32,102 nt of DNA from Candidatus Poribacteria bacterium (GTDB lineage: Bacteria; Poribacteria; WGA-4E; WGA-3G), in assembly GCA_022822275.1 (NCBI GenBank), contig JAJEBZ010000275.1, forward strand, positions 1 through 32,102, in the 5' to 3' direction. A program made the translations under genes and the position numbers. Within the stretch, counting starts at the first letter, position 1. Each line of letters begins with the position of its first letter. This document shows, piece by piece, positions 23,078 through 29,558 of the stretch. Below the pieces are notes generated by a model. It had not been told where the DNA came from. It saw only the letters and a list, made by a program, of their open reading frames with translations, and ran no database searches.

Positions 23078-24091
23078 TTATATTTCACCTCGTCCTTCGT
23101 GTTCAAGTAATACCAAGAAATCACTTACACGTTTGATAGCAGCTTCGGCGCGTTGTCGTGCCGATTCACTCTTTTCTTCTTCAGCTAACCACTGTTGGCG
23201 TTGTGGAAGCCACTCGGTTTGTAGATAATTGAGTTGATTTAGGAAATGTGGGTCTTCAGTTTCGCTGACAAAATACTCAACAATGCCGAGTAACCCGTAT
23301 TTACGGTTGATTTCCATATCCTCTAACTCAGAAACCATTTGTGCAAAGAGTTGTTGATTCCGATCCTGTCTGGCTTGTGCGACTTCCCGTGATGATTCGG
23401 TCAGCAATTTGTCAACAAATTCCTGTTTGGAATTAATCCAACGTGGCAGGTTTCTCACATATTCCTCTAAATTAAAATTTCCACGTTGAAGTGCAAAATA
23501 TGCATGGATATGGATATTGCGGAAAAAGCCTGTATAACCAACATTCGGGTCCATTGTGTCTGCATCGTAAAGGATCTGGTTTTCTATGTTACCATACAAC
23601 AACTTAAAGTTTTCAGCGGTTAGATTTGTTGGCTTCAAGTGTGCTAATACAACAGACGTTGCGGCTTGGACAAATTCCGGTTCAAAGTCGTACATCTCAA
23701 GGACTTTTTCAGTAATCACTGCACCAGATTCATGATGTACCTTCCCGTGTAGATTGTGTTTGTTATATATTTCGGTAACAATATTCTGTCCTGCTGGGGT
23801 GAGCATTTCGTTTAGCCAGAAGCCGTTGTGGTCAAGTATTCGCTTTCCGTTGTCATCGGTTAGTATAACACCGTCGTAACGTTTCGTGATGTCATGCAGC
23901 GTTCCAGCGACTTCCAGCAATTTGACATCTCCACCTTCGCGTCTCCCCAACTCCATGCTCATCGCTCTGACGCGCATTGTGTGGTTCCAAGTATAGTGTC
24001 GCCATTGGAAACCAACTCGGTTGTGTTCCCAAAGGCCGAAGGTTTCGTTGACAAGGGTTTCCAATTCATTCAAGACTTGGGTGTAATTCAT
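23078..24091 (-). CDS. HD-domain protein, probable metal-dependent hydrolase
   Basis: A 337-residue protein whose first 180 residues look like an HD-type phosphohydrolase domain. Candidate metal ligands are H37 (TWNHTMRVRAM), H66-D67 (GTLHDITK), histidines at 119-120 and 151 (VLAHLKP), and D176 in LYDADTMD. The part after 200 is a helical, Gln- and Glu-rich region (SEETEDPH..., WLPQRQQWLAEEEKSE) with no domain I recognise. AGAGG lies just before the ATG at 24091. It is 14 bp after truA and 12 bp before the second PhyH gene. HD enzymes cleave phosphate from nucleotides or related compounds; the actual substrate here is not known. It is not an HD-GYP protein, as I see no GYP motif. Confidence 0.75.
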   Translation of the reverse strand: MNYTQVLNELETLVNETFGLWEHNRVGFQWRHYTWNHTMRVRAMSMELGRREGGDVKLLEVAGTLHDITKRYDGVILTDDNGKRILDHNGFWLNEMLTPAGQNIVTEIYNKHNLHGKVHHESGAVITEKVLEMYDFEPEFVQAATSVVLAHLKPTNLTAENFKLLYGNIENQILYDADTMDPNVGYTGFFRNIHIHAYFALQRGNFNLEEYVRNLPRWINSKQEFVDKLLTESSREVAQARQDRNQQLFAQMVSELEDMEINRKYGLLGIVEYFVSETEDPHFLNQLNYLQTEWLPQRQQWLAEEEKSESARQRAEAAIKRVSDFLVLLEHEGRGEI

Positions 24092-24105
24092 ATAAACCTC
24101 TTTTC

Positions 24106-24864
24106 TTATTTGGCATCGTATTTAACACGAATTAGTGACAGCCCGTGAGCAGGAGCAGATGGACCTGCCCTTGATCTGTCCTTTTTTGACAATATTTTGT
24201 AGAATTGTGCACATGCGTTTTCCGCATTGCCTGAATCATGTCTGACACACTTTAGTATTGTCCCGACAATTGCACGAACCATCCCTCGCAAGAAAGAATC
24301 TGCTTCTATTTCAATGTAGACAATTTCATTGGTTTTCCAACAACACGTTTCAAAAATCTCACATACTGGATTTTGCCTGTCACTTCCTGTTTTTTGGAAA
24401 GAGGAAAAATCCCATTTACCAACAAGGCTATTGCATATTGCATCGACTGAATTCACGTTAATATCGTTAGGATAAAAATATGCCGTATGTCGCGTTAGAG
24501 CTGACGGGTAATCGCGATTTAGTAGCGTATATCTATATCTACGACTTGTTGCACTGAATCGTGCATGAAAATCTGCCGATACCTCTGCAGCTGAAGAAAC
24601 AACAATATCGTGTGGTAATAGGGTATTCAGTCCTTTTTGAAAAGCAATGACAGGAATTGATACATCTGTGTGGAAATTTGCAACCTGTCCTTCAGCGTGA
24701 ACACCTGTATCAGTTCTACCTGCCCCAATTGTATGTATTGAAGTTTTGGTTAATTGTGTAAGTGCTTCCTCAACTGTTCCTTGAATTGTCGGCATGTTGG
24801 GTTGCTTCTGCCATCCGTTGTAATTCGTTCCATCGTATTCAAGTACAAGTTTGATGTTTCGCAT
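24106..24864 (-). CDS. truA: tRNA pseudouridine synthase A
   Basis: A 252-residue enzyme that converts uridine to pseudouridine at positions 38-40 in the anticodon arm of many tRNAs. The catalytic aspartate is in GAGRTDTGVHAEGQVANF; the N-terminal KLVLEYDGTNYNGWQKQP and the C-terminal FLRGMVRAIVGTIL are also diagnostic. The frame is open further upstream to 24912, but family alignment puts the start at MRNIKLVLEYDG (24864); there is no good Shine-Dalgarno site there. A TTGACA-type promoter lies at 24903-24932. The HD-domain gene begins 14 bp after it, so it probably heads a three-gene transcript. Confidence 0.95.
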   Translation of the reverse strand: MRNIKLVLEYDGTNYNGWQKQPNMPTIQGTVEEALTQLTKTSIHTIGAGRTDTGVHAEGQVANFHTDVSIPVIAFQKGLNTLLPHDIVVSSAAEVSADFHARFSATSRRYRYTLLNRDYPSALTRHTAYFYPNDINVNSVDAICNSLVGKWDFSSFQKTGSDRQNPVCEIFETCCWKTNEIVYIEIEADSFLRGMVRAIVGTILKCVRHDSGNAENACAQFYKILSKKDRSRAGPSAPAHGLSLIRVKYDAK

Positions 24865-24902
24865 TATATCACACAAATTCATTAAAACACATTGATAAAT
24901 AC

Positions 24903-24932
24903 AGATTATCATATACTGTATTTGGGTGTCAA
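24903..24932 (-). promoter_or_regulatory. Promoter for truA and the following genes
   Basis: On the minus strand TTGACA (24932-24927), an 18-bp spacer, then TAATCT (24908-24903) preceded by TGA. The truA start at 24864 is about 38 bp downstream. Confidence 0.6.
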
Positions 24933-24952
24933 TGGAATTTTAGTTGCCGTTT

Positions 24953-24985
24953 GTGTAAAGTTTTTGGCATTAACCGTTTTTTTCT
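24953..24985. repeat. One end of a dispersed intergenic repeat
   Basis: GTGTAAAGTTTTTGGCATTA followed by ACCGTTTTTTTCT matches, with one gap, the reverse complement of 17371-17402. The next bases, TTAAGTTGACACCTATA, recur in inverted form near 31655-31672. No matching other end was found downstream, so this may be a remnant. Confidence 0.6.
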
Positions 24986-25118
24986 TAAGTTGACACCTAT
25001 ATGTGGGAGGTGTTTTCAACCCCAGTGATTTACGGTTTCTTGTAGGAGATGTTGTCAATTTCCTCTACGAAAACTGTGTTTATTTATGCGTTTTTATTGG
25101 ACGATTAATCCTTAAAAC

Positions 25119-25149
25119 GTTTTCAAATGAAAACTTTTTTCGTTTTTTT
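25119..25149 (+). terminator. Hairpin with T-runs, no gene upstream
   Basis: GTTTTCA and TGAAAAC (25119-25134) form an AT-rich hairpin directly followed by six T, CG, and seven more T on the plus strand. It looks like an intrinsic terminator, but there is no plus-strand gene upstream of it for several kilobases. Confidence 0.35.
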
Positions 25150-25571
25150 GGGAACATTTAAAATGTGATGTAAACCCAGTGGTAGAAAGGGTTAACAGGT
25201 AATTTCTTGTAAATTGAAAAAAATATTTTTTTGAAAAGTGTAACATTTTGAAATTTCTTGTCTTTTTATGAGTAGAATGTGTCAGTTTTATAGATGTGGT
25301 CATAATATTTTGTCATAAGTTTAATGTGTGAAGTATATTATAACACATATAATTAATGTGTGTCAAGTGTTTTTAACGTTTGTTGTGATTTATTTTGCTT
25401 TTTTTATAGTATTATTTATATTATAGCGCGTCATGCGTGTGAGTTTCCAAATTGTCTTTGGTGTGGAACAATAGATATCCAATAAATATCCCATAGATTT
25501 CCGTTAATGCTTCATAATGTATTTGAAAAAACTGGACAATTGAATGCCTCTGCCCCTCATGTTTTGCTTGC

Positions 25572-25601
25572 TTGACCAAAGTACATTAACAGTGGTATAA
25601 T
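25572..25601 (+). promoter_or_regulatory. Sigma-70-like promoter for thiD
   Basis: TTGACC (25572-25577), an 18-bp spacer, then TATAAT (25596-25601) preceded by TGG. The thiD start is 77 bp downstream. The leader shows no match I recognise to the thiamine pyrophosphate riboswitch. Confidence 0.7.
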
Positions 25602-25678
25602 TTGAAGTCAGAGAAGTGGTTTGTAAATACAACAATTCTATACATAATTCTGCTTCGGTAAAATACTAAAGGGAGAAT

Positions 25679-26464
25679 ATGAAACAGATACTAACAATTG
25701 CGGGGTCAGATTCAGGGGGTGGAGCGGGAATACAAGCAGATATTAAGGCAATATCCGCTAATGGTGGTTATGCATTGTCTGCGATTACTTCTGTAACCGC
25801 ACAAAATACAGTAGCTGTCACTGATGCTTATGATTTGCCGATTCCATTGATTGAAGCGCAGCTGGATGCAGTCTTTTCTGACTTTGACATAGCCAGTGTA
25901 AAAACGGGGATGTTGTCATCCGCATCTATTGTGGAATTGGTTTCACGAAAACTACAGGAATACAAACCTGCATCAATCGTAGTAGACCCTGTAATGATAT
26001 CTAAGAGTAAGTACCCGCTTCTGAAATCAGAAGCCATCAATAGTCTGATGCATGCGTTAATTCCTCTTGCGACGGTTATTACACCTAACATTCACGAAGC
26101 AGAACTCCTTTCAGAACAGGAAATTGTATCTACTGACGATGCAAAACTTGCTGCAAAGTCTATAGCAAAACTGGGTTGTCATGCAGTTCTTGTAAAAGGG
26201 GGACATCTTGGTGATAATAGAGCAACCGATGTTCTATATTGTGAAGGTGACTGGTCATTTTTTGAAGCGGAACGAATTGATACAAAAAATACACATGGCA
26301 CAGGTTGTACTTACTCAGCTGCGATTGCAACACATTTGGGACAAGGAAAGGACTTAATTACTGCAATACACGAGGCAAAAGAATATATTACGAAAGCGAT
26401 TGAACATGCACTGAATATTGGAAATGGCCATGGACCGACCAATCACTTTTATTTTTTGAATTGA
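25679..26464 (+). CDS. thiD: Hydroxymethylpyrimidine/phosphomethylpyrimidine kinase
   Basis: A 261-residue kinase of the ribokinase superfamily that phosphorylates hydroxymethylpyrimidine twice for thiamine synthesis or salvage. Family motifs are in order: TIAGSDSGGGAGIQADIK, TSVTAQNTVAV, VKTGMLSS, VVDPVMISKS, TPNIHEAELLS, VLVKGGHL, and the anion-hole NTHGTGCTYSAAIA near residue 205 with the catalytic cysteine. Length is typical of a single-domain ThiD without a ThiE or ThiM fusion. GGGAG lies just upstream of the ATG and a strong promoter at 25572-25601. No other thiamine gene is in the window. Its stop codon directly abuts that of the convergent DUF2203 gene. Confidence 0.95.
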   Translation: MKQILTIAGSDSGGGAGIQADIKAISANGGYALSAITSVTAQNTVAVTDAYDLPIPLIEAQLDAVFSDFDIASVKTGMLSSASIVELVSRKLQEYKPASIVVDPVMISKSKYPLLKSEAINSLMHALIPLATVITPNIHEAELLSEQEIVSTDDAKLAAKSIAKLGCHAVLVKGGHLGDNRATDVLYCEGDWSFFEAERIDTKNTHGTGCTYSAAIATHLGQGKDLITAIHEAKEYITKAIEHALNIGNGHGPTNHFYFLN

Positions 26465-26845
26465 TTACAAAGGTTTTCGTCCTGCAAATCCTTCATGAAT
26501 TTCATGCCAATAGCGGATCTCTCTTTCTCCATATCTCCAGCATAGATATACCTCCTTACCATCACGTAGGTGTGGAAAATCAATTAGAGCAGGTTCAAGT
26601 CCTTTGAGGGAACATCCACGTTCTTGTATGTTTTCTACGATGCTTCTGAATTCTTCTTCAATTTGCATGAGTCTAAGTGCGTCTTTACTACCACCGTTCG
26701 TTGGAATTACTTCTAAAAAAGGTGTCAGTTTTGCATGTAGTTTTTCCAATTCCTCTTTTAGCTTAAGTAACAGTGTAATATCACTAATTAATTCCGGTAT
26801 ACATTCATTGGCTTCTTCAACTGAAAAGTATTTCTTCTCTTGCAT
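26465..26845 (-). CDS. DUF2203 family protein
   Basis: A 126-residue protein of the DUF2203 family, function not established. The start FSVEEANECIPEL, the central helical part, and the highly conserved C-terminus (IDFPHLRDGKEVYLCWRYGE, then IRYWHEIHEGFAGRKPL) are characteristic. It is predicted helical and cytoplasmic. AAAGGAG precedes the ATG at a good distance. A candidate promoter lies at 26878-26904. It is convergent with thiD without a single base between the stop codons, and divergent from murJ. Its conserved Trp, His, Glu and Arg residues suggest a binding or catalytic site, but no activity is known. Confidence 0.9.
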   Translation of the reverse strand: MQEKKYFSVEEANECIPELISDITLLLKLKEELEKLHAKLTPFLEVIPTNGGSKDALRLMQIEEEFRSIVENIQERGCSLKGLEPALIDFPHLRDGKEVYLCWRYGEREIRYWHEIHEGFAGRKPL

Positions 26846-26877
26846 TGTGAATCTCCTTTTGATATATTGCCTTAAAA

Positions 26878-26904
26878 TTTATATGAATTCAAAACATAAG
26901 TCAA
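26878..26904 (-). promoter_or_regulatory. Candidate promoter for the DUF2203 gene
   Basis: On the minus strand TTGACT (26904-26899) and TATAAA (26883-26878) are 15 bp apart, shorter than the usual 17. The start codon is about 33 bp downstream. Confidence 0.35.
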
Positions 26905-27003
26905 GCATCAAATCAATTTTAGTAAGCAAACTATATGCGTTTTAATGAAATATTAGCTTTTTTAGCTATGTTGTTCCAAATAATAAAATGACAGTAACAC
27001 TAT

Positions 27004-28653
27004 ATGGAAGAAAATGAATCCAAATCTACTCAGGAGCAGAATCAAGAGGTAACTCGTGCGGCTGGGATTGTCAGTCTCGCTGTGATGGGTTCACGCGTGT
27101 TAGGTCTGGCACGCGAAATTGCGATATTCTATTATTTCCCTACGAGATTGGGTGCTGCTGCATTTCATCTGGCTTTCCGCATACCTAATTTTCTGCGTGA
27201 TATGTTCGGTGAAGGCATATTGAGCAAGGCGTTCATTACGACATTCGTCGCTACCGAAGCTGAAGATGGAGAAGACGCGGCATGGAATCTGACAAATAGA
27301 ATTTTCAATCTGACATGCATCGTGCTGTTGGGTATAATCTTACTGGGTATCTTTTTTGCACCGAATATTGTTGATCTCTTAGCTCGCGATGATTTTGATG
27401 AGACGTTAGATAGCAGCAAACATTATGGATTTGACACTAAGATTGAATTGACAATATACCTTACGCAACTGATGTTTCCTTACCTTCTATTTGTATCGCT
27501 TGCTGCAATAGCAATGGGATTATTGAACAGTAAGGGAAGATTTGGGATTCCTGCATGTGCTTCATCCTTTTTTAATCTGAGTTCACTCATAATTGGTGTG
27601 GGAGGATACTATCTTTTTCAAAGGTATGGCATGCATCCGACAACGGGTATGGCGGCGGGTGTTCTTGTCGGTGGTATCGCACAATTCCTGATTCAAGTGC
27701 CATCTATGTATCGTGTTGGATTTCGTTATCGACCGCTTTTGGGTTTCAGAGATCCGAGAGTACTTGAAGTGCTTCGGTTGATTGGTCCTGCGATTTTAGG
27801 TGTAGCAGCGGTGCCGATAAATCAACTCACAAACACTTGGTTTATTACATCTGCTGATGAATGGTTGCCATGGATGCAGGGTGCGTATCGAATCATGCAT
27901 CTCCCGCTTGGTATATTCGGTGTAGCAATTTCAACGGTTGCACTACCACAACTTGCGAAATTTGCTAACGCTGGTGAAACTGAACAATTTCGCAACGCAC
28001 TCAGTTATGCGTTACGCTTGATGTTGACTGTGATTTTGCCTGCATCAATTGGGTTGATGGTGTTGTCAGAACCGATCTGCCGATTGCTCTATGAACGAGG
28101 TGCATTCTTAGGATCAGACACTATTATGACAGGTCGCGTTTTGTTTGTCTATGCCTTCGGATTGTGCGGTTTTTCTGCATTAAAGATTGTTACAGACGGG
28201 TTTTATGCTCACAAAGACATACGTGCACCTGTAATCGTAAGTCTTTGTGGGGTTGCACTTAACATCTGTTTGAACTACTTTTTTATTTTCCGAGGACATT
28301 TTTTTGATCCGCGTGCTGTCGTGTTTTCAACTGTTTTCACAGTAACACTTAATAGCGGAATTCTGCTAATGTTGCTAAGACGAAAGGTTGGACGATTAGG
28401 ACTTTGGTCAATGGCACCTTTAGCATTGAAAATACTCATTGCCTCAGCGATAATGGGCATTGTATGCTGGTTAAAACACGGCACAATTGAGAATGACTTA
28501 CTTGGAAATGTGGGGACTGGTCCGCGTATCGTCAATGTATTTGCACCGATCGGTTTTAGTCTTTTAACACTGGCAGTGATGTATAAACTCTTGAAGGTTA
28601 CTGAATTTGATGATATATTGAATATATTCAAACGAAAAATACACAAACAGTAG
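27004..28653 (+). CDS. murJ: Lipid II flippase MurJ (MviN)
   Basis: A 549-residue polytopic membrane protein of the MOP exporter superfamily that flips the peptidoglycan precursor lipid II across the inner membrane. The N-terminal signature is intact: SLAVMGSRVLGLAREIAIFYYF, then AAAFHLAFRIPNFLRDMFGEG followed by ILSKAFI. Around 13-14 hydrophobic segments are spread along the chain, and RLLYERGAFLGSDT near the middle is also typical of the family. The start is the ATG at 27004; no clear Shine-Dalgarno site is seen. hisF follows after about 20 bp on the same strand, so the two are probably co-transcribed. With murA in the window this indicates a cell that makes peptidoglycan. Confidence 0.95.
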   Translation: MEENESKSTQEQNQEVTRAAGIVSLAVMGSRVLGLAREIAIFYYFPTRLGAAAFHLAFRIPNFLRDMFGEGILSKAFITTFVATEAEDGEDAAWNLTNRIFNLTCIVLLGIILLGIFFAPNIVDLLARDDFDETLDSSKHYGFDTKIELTIYLTQLMFPYLLFVSLAAIAMGLLNSKGRFGIPACASSFFNLSSLIIGVGGYYLFQRYGMHPTTGMAAGVLVGGIAQFLIQVPSMYRVGFRYRPLLGFRDPRVLEVLRLIGPAILGVAAVPINQLTNTWFITSADEWLPWMQGAYRIMHLPLGIFGVAISTVALPQLAKFANAGETEQFRNALSYALRLMLTVILPASIGLMVLSEPICRLLYERGAFLGSDTIMTGRVLFVYAFGLCGFSALKIVTDGFYAHKDIRAPVIVSLCGVALNICLNYFFIFRGHFFDPRAVVFSTVFTVTLNSGILLMLLRRKVGRLGLWSMAPLALKILIASAIMGIVCWLKHGTIENDLLGNVGTGPRIVNVFAPIGFSLLTLAVMYKLLKVTEFDDILNIFKRKIHKQ

Positions 28654-28674
28654 TAATGAGATTTTAGGTTGATT

Positions 28675-29454
28675 ATGTTAACAAAACGTATTATTCCATG
28701 TTTAGATGTTCGTGCTGGGAAGGTGACAAAAGGCATAGCATTCAAAGGGAATGTTGATGTGGGTGATCCTGTTGAGATGGCGCGGTTTTATTATGAGGGG
28801 GGTGCTGATGAACTTGTCTTTTACGACATAACTGCAAGCAATGAACGTAGAGATATTATGATAGATGTTGTTTCTGCTGTTGCGTCAGAAATATTCATCC
28901 CTTTTTCTGTTGGTGGTGGGTTGCGAACACTTGAAGATATGCGGCGCGTGCTACTTGCTGGTGCAGAAAAGGTAAGTATAGATTCAGGGGCAGTACGAAA
29001 TCCAGACATAATTGCTGAAGGTGCGTATGCATTCGGAAGTCAATGTGTTGTATTGAGCATGCAGGTTAAAAAAGTTCCCAAAAGTGATAAAATTCCAAGC
29101 GGTTATGAAATCTATATTGATGGTGGACGCACACCTGTCGGTTGGGATGCGTTAGAATGGTCAACAAGAGGTGTAGACTTGGGGGCTGGTGAAATTGTGG
29201 TAAACAGTATAGATGCAGATGGGACCAAAGCAGGATATGAGTTAGACTTAACAGGCGCAATTGCAGACCTTGTTTCAGTGCCAGTCATTGCTTCTGGTGG
29301 AGCAGGTAATCCGCAACATTTGCGTGATGTTTTTGTCCAAAGCAATGCTGATGCTGCAATTGTTGCTTCTATTACACATTATGGAGAATTCACGATTGAC
29401 GGGATCAAATCTTACCTCAAAGATGAAGGTGTTAGTGTGCGTGATACGTGGTAA
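28675..29454 (+). CDS. hisF: HisF-family cyclase with altered active-site residues
   Basis: A 259-residue (beta/alpha)8-barrel of the HisF family, the cyclase half of imidazole glycerol phosphate synthase. The start ATG at 28675 with AGG upstream gives [13 protein letters not shown], so numbering agrees with Thermotoga HisF. D11 is present, as are [35 protein letters not shown] and [10 protein letters not shown]. However, the strand that normally reads VVAIDAKRV reads [10 protein letters not shown], putting Gln (CAG, 29062-29064) at position 130 where the catalytic Asp is expected; and SIDSGAV puts Asp at 103 where Asn is usual. Apart from these the fold signature is complete, with no frameshift. 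It may be an active variant or a paralogue with a changed reaction. No hisH, hisA or hisI is in the window. Confidence 0.88.
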   Translation: MLTKRIIPCLDVRAGKVTKGIAFKGNVDVGDPVEMARFYYEGGADELVFYDITASNERRDIMIDVVSAVASEIFIPFSVGGGLRTLEDMRRVLLAGAEKVSIDSGAVRNPDIIAEGAYAFGSQCVVLSMQVKKVPKSDKIPSGYEIYIDGGRTPVGWDALEWSTRGVDLGAGEIVVNSIDADGTKAGYELDLTGAIADLVSVPVIASGGAGNPQHLRDVFVQSNADAAIVASITHYGEFTIDGIKSYLKDEGVSVRDTW

Positions 29455-29502
29455 AGTTTTCAAAAAACTGAATTTTTCTGTCCTATCTACCTCAAAATAT
29501 CC

Positions 29503-29532
29503 TTGCTATCTTCATAGAGAATTTGTTATATT
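29503..29532 (+). promoter_or_regulatory. Sigma-70-like promoter for the SpoIIE-type phosphatase
   Basis: TTGCTA (29503-29508), an 18-bp spacer, then TATATT (29527-29532) preceded by TGT. The start codon is 26 bp downstream. Confidence 0.55.
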
Positions 29533-29558
29533 TTTAAAACTCTCGGAAGTAATCCCTT

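Larger units (their letters stand above)
24865..25678. other. Long AT-rich intergenic region
   Basis: This 814-bp gap separates the divergent truA and thiD genes. From the truA side it holds the truA promoter (24903-24932), one end of a dispersed repeat (24953-24985), imperfect hairpins (ACACCT/AGGTGT near 24992-25014; GTAGGAGAT/ATTTCCTCTAC near 25042-25068), a terminator-like hairpin (25119-25140) and the thiD promoter (25572-25601). The stretch 25130-25430 is very AT-rich. I see no convincing gene; a 63-codon minus-strand frame at 25112-25303 lacks a ribosome-binding site and looks like chance. Confidence 0.6.

Noticed and set aside
25601-25678. A thiamine pyrophosphate riboswitch ahead of thiD
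   Set aside because: I looked for the conserved CUGAGA and related motifs in the short leader and did not find them.
28275-28745. A 156-codon minus-strand frame across the murJ/hisF junction
   Set aside because: Antisense to two well-supported genes; no domain features.
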